This document shows, one piece after another, positions 25,220-35,166 of a DNA stretch of 64,000 nucleotides. The stretch is taken from positions 372,001 through 436,000 of the forward strand of contig AMFN01000003.1 in the NCBI GenBank assembly GCA_000302695.1, written 5' to 3'. Under the pieces are notes generated by a model. It did not search any database. It was not told where the DNA came from and saw nothing but the letters and a program-made list of their open reading frames with translations. The DNA comes from Enterobacteriaceae bacterium LSJC7 (GTDB taxonomy: Bacteria > Pseudomonadota > Gammaproteobacteria > Enterobacterales > Enterobacteriaceae). The position numbers and the translations under genes are program-made. The stretch's first letter is position 1, and every line of letters starts with the position of its first letter.

Positions 25220-27154
25220 ATGAATATATTCGATCACTATCGCCAGCGCTATGAAGCTGCCAAGGACGAAGAGTTCACACTGCAGGAATTTCTTACCGTC
25301 TGCCGGCAAGATCGCAGTGCCTATGCCAACGCGGCAGAGCGGCTACTGATGGCTATCGGTGAGCCTGTCATGATCGATACGGCTCTGGACCCGCGGCTGT
25401 CCCGTCTCTTTTCAAACCGGGTTGTTGCACGCTATCCGGCCTTTGAAGCGTTTTATGGAATGGAAGAGGCCATTGAGCAGATTGTGTCTTATCTCAAGCA
25501 CGCGGCTCAGGGGCTGGAGGAGAAAAAACAGATCCTGTACCTGCTGGGACCGGTGGGCGGCGGTAAATCGTCGTTGGCCGAGCGCCTTAAGGCGCTGATG
25601 CAACGCGTGCCAATTTACGTGCTGAGCGCCAACGGTGAGCGCAGCCCGGTCAACGACCACCCGCTGTGTCTGTTTAACCCGCAGGAAGACGCGCAGATTC
25701 TGGAGAAGGAATACAACATCCCGACTCGCTACCTCGGCACCATTATGTCGCCGTGGGCAGCCAAGCGCCTGCATGAGTTCGGCGGTGACATCACTAAATT
25801 CCGTGTCGTTAAAGTCTGGCCGTCCATTCTTGAGCAAATCGCGATTGCCAAAACCGAGCCGGGTGATGAGAACAACCAGGATATCTCGGCGCTGGTGGGT
25901 AAAGTGGATATCCGCAAGCTGGAAAACCACGCCCAGAACGACCCGGACGCCTACGGCTACTCCGGTGCGTTGTGCCGTGCCAACCAGGGGATTATGGAGT
26001 TTGTCGAGATGTTTAAAGCGCCAATTAAGGTGCTGCATCCGCTGCTGACGGCAACCCAGGAAGGCAACTACAACGGCACTGAGGGCATTTCTGCTCTGCC
26101 CTTTAACGGCATCATCCTCGCCCATTCCAACGAATCGGAATGGGTACAGTTCCGTAACAACAAAAACAACGAGGCGTTCCTGGACCGTGTTTACATCGTC
26201 AAGGTGCCTTACTGCCTGCGGATTTCCGAAGAGATCAAAATCTACGAGAAATTGCTTAACCACAGTGAGCTGACTCACGCGCCCTGTGCGCCTGGTACGC
26301 TGGAAACCCTGGCGCGTTTCTCGATTCTCTCGCGGCTTAAAGAGCCGGAAAACTCCAGCATGTACTCCAAAATGCGGGTGTATGACGGCGAAACCTTAAA
26401 AGACACCGATCCAAAGGCCAAATCGTACCAGGAATACCGCGACTACGCGGGCGTGGACGAAGGCATGAACGGGCTCTCTACGCGCTTTGCGTTTAAAATC
26501 CTCTCCCGCGTGTTCAACTTTGACCATGTGGAAGTGGCGGCAAACCCGGTCCACCTGTTCTTCGTGCTGGAGCAGCAGATTGAGCGTGAACAGTTCCCGC
26601 AGGAACAGGCAGAACGCTACCTTGAGCACCTGAAAGGCTATCTTATTCCGAAATACGCCGAGTTTATCGGCAAAGAGATTCAGACGGCCTATCTGGAATC
26701 GTACTCTGAGTATGGTCAGAACATTTTTGACCGCTACGTGACCTACGCCGATTTCTGGATTCAGGATCAGGAATATCGTGACCCGGACACCGGACAGCTG
26801 TTTGACCGCGAATCGCTGAACGCTGAACTGGAGAAAATTGAAAAACCGGCCGGCATCAGCAATCCGAAGGATTTCCGAAACGAAATCGTTAACTTCGTGC
26901 TGCGCGCCCGCGCTCAGAACAACGGCCGTAATCCGAACTGGACCAGCTACGAGAAGCTGCGCACGGTCATTGAGAAGAAAATGTTCTCGAATACCGAAGA
27001 GCTATTGCCGGTGATTTCGTTTAACGCCAAAACCTCTACCGACGAGCAGAAAAAGCACGACGATTTTGTCGACCGTATGATGGAGAAAGGCTATACCCGC
27101 AAGCAGGTACGTCTGCTGTGTGAATGGTATTTGCGCGTGCGTAAATCGTCATAA
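25220..27154 (+). CDS. yeaG: Serine protein kinase YeaG (PrkA family)
   Basis: Cytosolic Ser/Thr protein kinase with an N-terminal AAA+-like domain and a C-terminal kinase domain related to PKA; involved in nitrogen-starvation and stationary-phase responses. P-loop GPVGGGKSS at residues 111-118 of the chosen protein. Starting at MNIFDHYRQRYEAAKDEEFT gives 644 residues, exactly the E. coli length, with AGGA upstream; the longer in-frame form adds 42 residues unlike the family. Followed by yeaH through a structured 106-base gap. Confidence 0.97.
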   Translation: MNIFDHYRQRYEAAKDEEFTLQEFLTVCRQDRSAYANAAERLLMAIGEPVMIDTALDPRLSRLFSNRVVARYPAFEAFYGMEEAIEQIVSYLKHAAQGLEEKKQILYLLGPVGGGKSSLAERLKALMQRVPIYVLSANGERSPVNDHPLCLFNPQEDAQILEKEYNIPTRYLGTIMSPWAAKRLHEFGGDITKFRVVKVWPSILEQIAIAKTEPGDENNQDISALVGKVDIRKLENHAQNDPDAYGYSGALCRANQGIMEFVEMFKAPIKVLHPLLTATQEGNYNGTEGISALPFNGIILAHSNESEWVQFRNNKNNEAFLDRVYIVKVPYCLRISEEIKIYEKLLNHSELTHAPCAPGTLETLARFSILSRLKEPENSSMYSKMRVYDGETLKDTDPKAKSYQEYRDYAGVDEGMNGLSTRFAFKILSRVFNFDHVEVAANPVHLFFVLEQQIEREQFPQEQAERYLEHLKGYLIPKYAEFIGKEIQTAYLESYSEYGQNIFDRYVTYADFWIQDQEYRDPDTGQLFDRESLNAELEKIEKPAGISNPKDFRNEIVNFVLRARAQNNGRNPNWTSYEKLRTVIEKKMFSNTEELLPVISFNAKTSTDEQKKHDDFVDRMMEKGYTRKQVRLLCEWYLRVRKSS

Positions 27155-27166
27155 GACAAACGCAGC

Positions 27167-28538
<1,372 letters not shown>

Positions 28539-28548
28539 GGTTATGCCA

Positions 28549-28578
28549 AAGACAGCCGCCGCTGGCGGTTGTCTTTTC
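28549..28578 (+). terminator. Rho-independent terminator of yeaGH
   Basis: Twelve-base stem AAGACAGCCGCC / GGCGGTTGTCTT (one G-U), 3-base loop, followed by TTCT, ten bases after yeaH. Confidence 0.88.
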
Positions 28579-28829
28579 TCACCAATGACCTTTGCGCCTG
28601 CGTGCCGCGCTTCCACATCCAGCCGCTGGTAAAATCCCCCGCCACGACAGACACCGATTTTCTCAGGCGCACGCTATGCGCCCTCTTGCGCGACCAACGA
28701 TAAAATCTCACCTCAGCCAGGATGTCATCCCGGTTATGCCAGCGCAATGCCACAAAACACATAATAATCCTTCACAAACTGCATTATTCTTGTGACTTAT
28801 TAATATGCTACAGCCCGCAGGAGCACGCG

Positions 28830-29339
28830 ATGACCGACGCCACCCTTATTGATATCCACCAACAACTTCTCACTCTGCTCACGCGCGAGAACGCCCGTTT
28901 TCGTGTTATGGAACATGAGCCTGTTGGTAAATGTGAGGCAGTGTCCGAACTTCGCGGCACGGCACTCGGCCAGGGGGCGAAGGCACTGGTGTGCAAAGTA
29001 AAGGGCAACGGCGTAAACCAGCACGTGCTGGCTATTCTGGCGGCGGACCAGCAGGCGGATCTGGCGAAGATCGCCACACATATTGGTGGGCTGCGGGCCT
29101 CGCTGGCAAGCCCTGCGGAGGTCGATGCGCTTACCGGCTGCGTCTTTGGCGCTATCCCGCCGTTTAGCTTCCACAGCGCGCTAAAGCTGGTGGCCGACCC
29201 GCTGTTGTTTGAGCGCTTTGATGACATCGCCTTTAACGCCGGGCAGCTTGATAAATCTATTATCCTTAATGCCCAGGACTACCTGCGCATTGCCCAACCG
29301 GAGCTTGTGGCCTTTCGTCGTGTCACGCCAGAGAGCTAA
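28830..29339 (+). CDS. yeaK: Aminoacyl-tRNA deacylase, YbaK/ProX family (YeaK)
   Basis: Stand-alone editing domain that hydrolyses mischarged aminoacyl-tRNAs in trans. The YbaK core is visible: [20 protein letters not shown], the conserved lysine in [11 protein letters not shown], and [17 protein letters not shown] (GxxPPF motif). 169 residues from [12 protein letters not shown] with GGAG upstream, matching the family length; the longer in-frame start is unsupported. Located between yeaH and yeaL, as in E. coli. Confidence 0.92.
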   Translation: MTDATLIDIHQQLLTLLTRENARFRVMEHEPVGKCEAVSELRGTALGQGAKALVCKVKGNGVNQHVLAILAADQQADLAKIATHIGGLRASLASPAEVDALTGCVFGAIPPFSFHSALKLVADPLLFERFDDIAFNAGQLDKSIILNAQDYLRIAQPELVAFRRVTPES

Positions 29340-29605
29340 CGCTGCCCGCCAACACGGATTACGTTCATCCCGCTCTGTGTATTTTCAGGCGGATGAACAT
29401 CATGCTTACCTGGCGGCATCATCCTGGCCGTAAGCGCGCAATATCCCCAACGTTACGGTGTTTCTCAGGCGCATGCCCAAATCCCTGCCCGCCCGATAAA
29501 AAAGTTAGCCCAGACGCACAGCTCACGCTTAAAGTAGAACCCAGCGCGGGTATTCATCGCGCAGCAAACATAACCGGTTCACCTTTTCTGGCAGGGATTT
29601 ATATT

Positions 29606-30052
29606 ATGTTCGACAGTACGCTGCTGATACTGCTGGCGCTGGCCGCGCTCGGCTTTGTCAGCCATAACACTACCGTTGCTATCTCCATTCTGGTGCTCAT
29701 CATTGTGCGGGTAACGCCGCTAAGTCACTTCTTTCCGTGGATTGAAAAACAGGGGCTGAGCGTCGGGATAATCATTCTGACCATTGGCGTCATGGCACCG
29801 ATTGCCAGTGGTAATCTGCCGCCGTCAACCCTGTATAACGCCTTTCTGAACTGGAAATCCCTGGTCGCCATTGCCGTGGGCGTTCTCGTTTCCTGGCTTG
29901 GTGGACGCGGCGTGACACTGATGAGCAGCCAGCCGTCGCTGGTGGCCGGTCTGCTGGTGGGCACCGTATTGGGCGTGGCGCTGTTTCGCGGCGTGCCGGT
30001 TGGCCCACTGATTGCCGCGGGCCTGGTCTCGCTTATCGTCGGCAGACAATAG
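29606..30052 (+). CDS. yeaL: Inner membrane protein YeaL (DUF441)
   Basis: Small hydrophobic protein with about four membrane segments and no known function. 148 residues from [16 protein letters not shown], near-identical to E. coli YeaL, including [33 protein letters not shown] and the glycine-rich C-terminus. AGGGA lies upstream of the ATG. The longer in-frame ORF upstream is not conserved. Confidence 0.95.
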   Translation: MFDSTLLILLALAALGFVSHNTTVAISILVLIIVRVTPLSHFFPWIEKQGLSVGIIILTIGVMAPIASGNLPPSTLYNAFLNWKSLVAIAVGVLVSWLGGRGVTLMSSQPSLVAGLLVGTVLGVALFRGVPVGPLIAAGLVSLIVGRQ

Positions 30053-30174
30053 TCCCGGCTGCTTGTGGCCATCTGTCGCCTGCCTGGTGCATACCGACAT
30101 CGCCAGATGTCACGCGCCGTTAAGTGAAGTGCGTTATTAACAAAACGGGTTATTCCCGCGCGGGCGTGACAGCA

Positions 30175-30975
30175 CTATTCCCCGCCTGCCATCCCCTGGG
30201 TCGAAGCCAGCCAGCGTCCGGGCGTCTGACCCAGCCCATTTTTGAACATGGTGATAAACGCCGTTGTGGAATCGTAACCCAGCGCCTGTGCGACCTGCTG
30301 CACCGACTGACCCTCTATCAAACAACGCAGTGCGATGATGAGCTGCAACTGCTGGCGCCAGCGCCGAAAGTTAAGGCCCGTTTCTTTTATTACCAGCCGT
30401 GCCAGACTGCGCTCGCTCATCGCCAGCTGCGAGGCCCACTGCGCCAGCGTGCGCCGATTTTGCGGCTCGGTGGCGATAAACGTTGCCATAGCACGGATTT
30501 TGGGGTTATCCGAGACGGGCAGATGAAGCCCTTCCACCGGCTGCACGGGCAACTCATCAAACAGCACCTGAATCAGCCGCTGTGTAGCCACACAAGACGC
30601 TGACGCCGCGTTACGTTGCGCCAGCGTGAGGATCAGTTCACGCACCAGCGGCGAGATTTTCAGCGTACAACAGCGCTCAGGCATCCTGACAGCACCAGGC
30701 TCAATAAACAAAAAGCACAAGCGTGCGTTGGCAGTCACACGATTGATATGCGGCATCAGCCCCGGTATCCATACCGCATGCAGAGGTGGCACCATCCACA
30801 TCGCCTTATCGACCTCGCAGGTCACACCGCCGTGCAGCGCCAGAATCAGCTGCCCTTTACGATGATGATGACGTGCCACCTCCCGGTCGCGCTCATGCAC
30901 ACGAATATGAAACGCCACAACCGGCGCCGCACTGCTGTCTGGATCATACCCGGCCAACTCCAGGTCTTGCTCCAT
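30175..30975 (-). CDS. nimR: AraC-family regulator NimR (YeaM)
   Basis: AraC/XylS-type transcription factor: N-terminal cupin-like domain (HHRKGQLILALHGGVTCEV) and a C-terminal double helix-turn-helix (QLAMSERSLARLVIKETGLNFRRWRQQ and ALGYDSTTAFITMFKNGLGQTPGRW). In E. coli NimR (YeaM) represses the divergent transporter gene nimT (yeaN), which is involved in 2-nitroimidazole resistance. The same divergent arrangement, with only about 100 bases between start codons, supports the same role here. Confidence 0.9.
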   Translation of the reverse strand: MEQDLELAGYDPDSSAAPVVAFHIRVHERDREVARHHHRKGQLILALHGGVTCEVDKAMWMVPPLHAVWIPGLMPHINRVTANARLCFLFIEPGAVRMPERCCTLKISPLVRELILTLAQRNAASASCVATQRLIQVLFDELPVQPVEGLHLPVSDNPKIRAMATFIATEPQNRRTLAQWASQLAMSERSLARLVIKETGLNFRRWRQQLQLIIALRCLIEGQSVQQVAQALGYDSTTAFITMFKNGLGQTPGRWLASTQGMAGGE

Positions 30976-31072
30976 AATCTGTCCGAATTTAGTGATAAAC
31001 TGTCATTTTAGCTTGTTTCTTAACAATCCATTAAGCGTTACTCTGCGGGCATTGTTTTGGGATGGGTTGTTT

Positions 31073-32272
31073 ATGCATAACGTTAATTCAACGAACACAC
31101 GTGAGCGCTGGCTGATGCTGCTCGCGATTCTCACTACCGCCACGGCACTGCGCTCGACATTTACCGGCGTAGCACCACTGCTGGATGACATTCGCGGGGC
31201 ATTTGCTCTTTCCACTGCCCAGACCGGCCTGCTCACTACGCTGCCGCTGCTGGCCTTTGCGGTTATTGCTCCACTGGCAGCGGGCTTTGCTCGCCGTGTC
31301 GGTATGGAGCGCAGCCTGTTTGCCGCAATGGTTTTAATTAGCCTTGGCATTGCCCTGCGCTCCAGCGGATTCGAAGCCTTGCTGTGGCTGGGTACGCTGA
31401 TTATTGGCTGCGGGATTGCCTTTGGTAACGTGCTGCTGCCGGGGCTAATTAAACGGGATTTCCCAGGGCACGTTGCGCGCCTGACAGGTGCTTATTCGCT
31501 GACAATGGGCATCGCCGCGGCTGTCGGCTCTGCGCTGATGGTGCCGCTTGCTGCCTTCGGTTTCGGCTGGCACGGTGCGCTACTGGTACTGGCTATTTTC
31601 CCGCTGCTGGCGCTGCTGCTGTGGTTGCCCAGGATTCGTCACAGCCAGAGCGCGGCACTGTCTGGCAACGCCGTATCTCATGGGCGCAAACTGTGGCGCT
31701 CGCTGCTTGCCTGGCAGGTAACGCTGTTTCTGGGGCTAAATTCGCTGGTGTATTACGTGGTGATAGGCTGGCTACCCGCAATTCTTGTCAGTCACGGTAT
31801 GAGTGCGGCACAGGCCGGGTCACTGCACGGGCTGATGCAACTGGCTACCGCAATACCGGGGCTGTTTATTGGTTTACTGTTAGCGCGCCTGCCTGACCAG
31901 CGCGTTATTGCCGCGCTGGTTGCCTTGCTGTGCGCCGCCAGTGCGCTCGGGCTGTGGCTCGCGCCTGGCCTTGCGCTGCTGTGGGTTATTGTATTTGGCT
32001 TTGGCTCCGGTGCCACCATGATCCTGGGGCTGACGTTTATCGGCCTGCGCGCCAGCTCTGCGCACCAGGCGGCAGCACTTTCCGGCATGGCACAGAGCAT
32101 TGGCTATCTGCTGGCAGCCTGCGGGCCACCGCTAATGGGTAAAGTCCACGACATGAATAACGACTGGGGATTGCCGCTACTGAGCGTTGCGCTGATTTCA
32201 CTGGTGATGGCCTGGGCGGGTGCCTGCGCAGGACGTGACCGGGAGATTGAACCTGTCGCCCGCCCAGCCTGA
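31073..32272 (+). CDS. nimT: MFS exporter NimT (YeaN, CynX/NimT family)
   Basis: Twelve-segment major facilitator transporter of the CynX/NimT group. Matches E. coli YeaN closely: LRSTFTGVAPLLDDIR, TAQTGLLTTLPLLAFA, GNVLLPGLIKRDFP, RLTGAYSLTMG and SAHQAAALSGMAQSIGYLLAACGPPLMGK. About 399 residues from the chosen ATG (MHNVNS). Codons upstream in frame are not conserved. Divergent from its likely repressor nimR. Confidence 0.92.
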   Translation: MHNVNSTNTRERWLMLLAILTTATALRSTFTGVAPLLDDIRGAFALSTAQTGLLTTLPLLAFAVIAPLAAGFARRVGMERSLFAAMVLISLGIALRSSGFEALLWLGTLIIGCGIAFGNVLLPGLIKRDFPGHVARLTGAYSLTMGIAAAVGSALMVPLAAFGFGWHGALLVLAIFPLLALLLWLPRIRHSQSAALSGNAVSHGRKLWRSLLAWQVTLFLGLNSLVYYVVIGWLPAILVSHGMSAAQAGSLHGLMQLATAIPGLFIGLLLARLPDQRVIAALVALLCAASALGLWLAPGLALLWVIVFGFGSGATMILGLTFIGLRASSAHQAAALSGMAQSIGYLLAACGPPLMGKVHDMNNDWGLPLLSVALISLVMAWAGACAGRDREIEPVARPA

Positions 32273-32274
32273 CG

Positions 32275-32970
32275 CTAGCGGGCGTTCGCTGCGCGCAACA
32301 GCGCATGCACCAGAGGCACCGGGCGGCCATCCAGCGCCGCCCTTTCCGGCTGAAACAGCGTGGCGACAAAAAACGGATGTCCGCTCAACTCCACGCCGCG
32401 AATTTCACCCTCTTCGTCCCAGGCTGAGACCTTCAGCGCCGAGCGCTCCAGGCTGCGGGCAAAATCCTCCTGCACACCGTAGCTACAGCTGTAAGCCTCG
32501 GTAATTTCATCCCGGCCCCAGGCGCGCCCCAGCAGCGTGTTAGGACGCAACTCAATGTGGTGTCCGTCGCCTGCAAGCGAGCAGGATAACGGCGTGATAA
32601 TCATGGTACCGCTACTGTCGCTTTCAGCGTGGGCCGCATCGCTAACGCCCATCACATTGCGTGCAAACTCCAGCACCGCATGCTGAAAACCGCCACAGGT
32701 GCCAATAAACGGTATGGCATTTTCACGCGCGTAGCGAATGGCGCGCAGCGCACCTGCGCTATCCTGGTAAGGGCTGCCCGGCACGGCCCAGATAGCGTCA
32801 TAACCGCCCAACACGCTGTCGTCGGAAATATCACCTGTCGCCAGCCAGTGCTGCTCAACCGTCAGTTCCAGCACCACGGCAGCATCATCGATAGCCAGCG
32901 CAATAGCCTTATGGGCGACAATATCGGGGTTATAATCACCAACCAGAGCAATGCGGATGGGATTTGTCAT
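32275..32970 (-). CDS. CTP synthase C-terminal-like glutamine amidotransferase homologue
   Basis: Free-standing class I glutamine amidotransferase-like domain (231 residues) related to the C-terminal half of CTP synthase, a family noted for having cysteine- and selenocysteine-containing members. The elbow GTCGGFQHAVLE keeps the nucleophile as an ordinary cysteine, and GVELSGHPFFVATLF resembles the CTP synthase GVQFHPE region. However, the catalytic FHPE motif reads FQPE, so the usual Cys-His-Glu triad is incomplete. No synthetase domain is adjacent. Biochemical role unknown. Convergent with nimT, the two stops only three bases apart. Confidence 0.78.
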   Translation of the reverse strand: MTNPIRIALVGDYNPDIVAHKAIALAIDDAAVVLELTVEQHWLATGDISDDSVLGGYDAIWAVPGSPYQDSAGALRAIRYARENAIPFIGTCGGFQHAVLEFARNVMGVSDAAHAESDSSGTMIITPLSCSLAGDGHHIELRPNTLLGRAWGRDEITEAYSCSYGVQEDFARSLERSALKVSAWDEEGEIRGVELSGHPFFVATLFQPERAALDGRPVPLVHALLRAANAR

Positions 32971-33050
32971 GAGCGTTCCTTAGAAATACAACAGAGGAAG
33001 TGAGCGTAACTGGCGGCTGTGCAGACCGCAATAACCGGACAGGAGAAATC

Positions 33051-33401
33051 ATGATTCAGTGCAAACGCGTGTATGAAGACGCAGCAGAAAACGACGGCTA
33101 CCGCGTCTTAGTAGACCGCCTGTGGCCGCGCGGCATTAAGAAAAGCGACCTGGCGTGCGACGAATGGTGTAAGGAGGTGGCACCATCAACGGAACTGCGC
33201 AAGGCCTTTCATGGGCAAACGCTGGATTTTGCCCACTTCAGCAAGGCATATCGTGCCGAGCTGGATAAGCAGACTGACGAGGTAAAAAGGCTGCTCCATC
33301 TCAGCCACCAGCAAACGCTGACGCTGCTTTATGGTGCGCGCGACACACAGCAGAACCACGCGCTGGTGTTAGCCGACTACCTGCGCCACATAACGCTATA
33401 G
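33051..33401 (+). CDS. yeaO: DUF488 family protein YeaO
   Basis: Small cytosolic protein of unknown function. CKRVYEDAAENDGYRVLVDRLWPRG and TLLYGARDTQQNHALVLADYL match E. coli YeaO. 116 residues from MIQCKRVYE with AGGAG upstream. Its final six bases overlap the convergent acyltransferase gene. Confidence 0.92.
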   Translation: MIQCKRVYEDAAENDGYRVLVDRLWPRGIKKSDLACDEWCKEVAPSTELRKAFHGQTLDFAHFSKAYRAELDKQTDEVKRLLHLSHQQTLTLLYGARDTQQNHALVLADYLRHITL

Positions 33402-33848
33402 TTTACGCAGCAGACGCGCCGGGTTACCGGCATAAATACCGCGCTCGGTGATGTCGCGCGTGACCACGCTGCCCGCACCAATCACGGCTCCGGCACAGAC
33501 GCTGACTGCCAGCAGCGTTGCGCCACTGCCAATGCTGACGCCATTGCCGATAACGATGCGCCCCCAGCTGTTTGGGTTGGGGTCAGGGGCACCATCACGG
33601 AACAGATCGTTTGCAAACATCACGCCGTGACCAATAAAGCAGTCTTCACCAATAGAAACATATTCACAGATAAAGCTGTGCGACTGTACTTTAGTACGTG
33701 CACCAATAACCGTGTTTTTCTGAATTTCGACAAACGGCCCCACAAACACCTCGTCACCCAGCGTGCAACCGTACAGATTGCAGGGCTGCACCAGCGTGAC
33801 ATGTTGTCCCATCATCACGTCGCGAACAGCGATTTCACGTATTACCAC
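33396..33848 (-). CDS. Hexapeptide-repeat (left-handed beta-helix) acyltransferase
   Basis: About 150 residues made almost entirely of hexapeptide repeats (NTVIGARTKVQSHSFI, YVSIGEDCFIGHGVMF, RIVIGNGVSIGSGATL, VIGAGSVVTRDI) and ending YAGNPARLL, typical of sugar N/O-acetyltransferases such as those acting on nucleotide sugars. Start choice: a GTG preceded by AAGGGGAG at six bases, lying 13 bases after the stop of the gene upstream; the ATG further upstream would overlap that gene. No sugar-nucleotide pathway is adjacent, so the acceptor is unknown. Confidence 0.78.
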   Translation of the reverse strand: MVIREIAVRDVMMGQHVTLVQPCNLYGCTLGDEVFVGPFVEIQKNTVIGARTKVQSHSFICEYVSIGEDCFIGHGVMFANDLFRDGAPDPNPNSWGRIVIGNGVSIGSGATLLAVSVCAGAVIGAGSVVTRDITERGIYAGNPARLLRKL

Positions 33849-33861
33849 AGATATCTCCCCT

Positions 33862-34164
33862 TCATGCGCTAAGGGCATAACGCTCCTGCGAAAGCGGCGG
33901 CTTATCAAGCGGCATCAGGTATTCGGCGCGCACAAATGCAAAACCCTGCTCACCACCAAACGCCACAACGTCACCGGTTACCAGCCACAGCGAACGCTCG
34001 CTATTGTGCGGCATGCGGGTGACCACACCGTTGACCGGATTAATGAACGGCTCGCCCGGGTGATATAGCCCGAACAACTCCACCGTTTTACCAATATTGC
34101 TACGCCCGGCGACAGTACGTGCGCCGGTTACCAGGGCGGTTGTGCCGGGTTTTAGCTGATACAT
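33862..34164 (-). CDS. Conserved-looking hypothetical protein, 100 residues
   Basis: I do not recognise this protein. It is soluble, with no signal peptide or membrane segment, rich in beta-prone stretches (SLWLVTGDVVAFGGEQGFAFVRAEYL). Start MYQLKPGTTALV is supported by GGAG upstream. Codon use is like its neighbours. It is the first gene of a two-gene unit with the hexapeptide acyltransferase, whose ribosome-binding site begins right after this stop; the arrangement suggests a joint function that I cannot name. Confidence 0.7.
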   Translation of the reverse strand: MYQLKPGTTALVTGARTVAGRSNIGKTVELFGLYHPGEPFINPVNGVVTRMPHNSERSLWLVTGDVVAFGGEQGFAFVRAEYLMPLDKPPLSQERYALSA

Positions 34165-34313
34165 GAAATGCTCCTGACGACGATGGCACGGCGATAAAAA
34201 CATTGCAGAAGAGAAAAGTAAACACTTCAGATTAACTCTGGCAGCACAGCCGCACTGCCAGCCAGACGGGTTGCGACTATACTCACATTACCGCGCACAG
34301 ACGGAGAGCCTCC

Positions 34314-34721
34314 ATGCCTCTATCTCTGACAAGTGTTGATCATATTCACGTCTATGTTCCCGATATCGGCGAGGCGTTACGCTGGTACGAACAAACGCTG
34401 AACTTCAGGCCAGACGAAAAGCTGCGCCACTGGTATGACGAAGGCGGCCCGCTGACGCTGTGCAACGGCAGCGTGGCACTGGCGCTATTTGAGCGCCCGG
34501 ATAAAGGCCGTGGCCACACCGTGGCGTTTCGCGTCAGCGGAGCCGCATTTGTTGAAGCCATGGCGCACCTGCAACGCCAGAAAATTGCCTTCACCGGCAC
34601 CGACCACCGCCTGACCTGGTCGCTGTACTTCAGCGATCCCTGGGGCAACCCGTGGGAAATCACCACCTGGGATTATCAAGAGGTGCAGAACGTGCTGGCA
34701 GCGCGCCCGGTATTCACTTAG
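34314..34721 (+). CDS. VOC-superfamily (glyoxalase/bleomycin-resistance fold) protein
   Basis: Single-domain, 135-residue member of the vicinal oxygen chelate superfamily. The candidate metal ligands occur in VDHIHVYVPD, GHTVAFRV and PWGNPWEITTW (His, His, Glu). Such proteins include glyoxalases, fosfomycin and bleomycin resistance proteins and dioxygenases; nothing visible here selects among them. GGAG precedes the ATG. Its 3' end overlaps the convergent yoaF by eight bases. Confidence 0.82.
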   Translation: MPLSLTSVDHIHVYVPDIGEALRWYEQTLNFRPDEKLRHWYDEGGPLTLCNGSVALALFERPDKGRGHTVAFRVSGAAFVEAMAHLQRQKIAFTGTDHRLTWSLYFSDPWGNPWEITTWDYQEVQNVLAARPVFT

Positions 34722-34962
34722 CTGCGACCGGATGATCGCGACGCCACAGCGTCCACTCATCCACCACCTCGCCACCGGGCAATTTGCAGTCCGAGCGCAC
34801 GCCCTGGGGCGTTTGTACAGGGACCAGCGCCCCGCCTTTTTGCTCACAATAAACCGAAGCCGGATTAGGCATCCCCACGCGCGGCGGTTCTGGGGCATCT
34901 CGCCCCTGCTGCGCGCACCCCGCAATAAACAGCGCACCTGACACAACCAGATAATATTTCAT
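34714..34962 (-). CDS. yoaF: Small lipoprotein YoaF (DUF333)
   Basis: 82-residue lipoprotein: signal peptide with lipobox LFIAGC, then a DUF333 domain with NPASVYCEQKGG, QGVRSDCKLPGGEVVDEWTLWRRDHP, closely matching E. coli YoaF. The two cysteines outside the lipobox probably pair. Function unknown. AGAGGA precedes the ATG. The yeaO to yoaF stretch follows E. coli order, with three inserted genes. Confidence 0.9.
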   Translation of the reverse strand: MKYYLVVSGALFIAGCAQQGRDAPEPPRVGMPNPASVYCEQKGGALVPVQTPQGVRSDCKLPGGEVVDEWTLWRRDHPVAAK

Positions 34963-35068
34963 CGATTTTCCTCTGCTATTTTGACCTGTCAGGGCAAGCG
35001 TAATCGGCAAAAGCCGGTCCCGCGCGAAAACTCCATAATTCCTCCATTATCCCTACATTATTGAAGCC

Positions 35069-35166
35069 TATAGTACCCCTGTTCTCGCGGAACTCCGCAG
35101 ATCATCATTCCATAATCAATGAGTTGACTTTTAGCGATGCACTCCCCCGTGCGTCGCTTTTTTTTA
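35069..35166 (+). ncRNA. Candidate small RNA in the yoaF-acyltransferase gap
   Basis: A -10-like TATAGT (35069-35074) is followed by about 85 bases that end in a strong terminator: ten-base stem AGCGATGCAC / GTGCGTCGCT (one mismatch-tolerant pair) and eight T (35158-35165). The 5' part folds as GCGG-AACT-CCGC; a 35-base unpaired A/U-rich stretch lies between. No plus-strand gene feeds this terminator: the nearest, VOC, is separated by the oppositely directed yoaF. This is the layout of an Hfq-type trans-acting sRNA. The -35 is poor, and I do not recognise a named family. Confidence 0.5.

Noticed and set aside
25412-26278. Minus-strand open frame of 288 codons opposite yeaG
   Set aside because: Antisense shadow of a well-identified gene.
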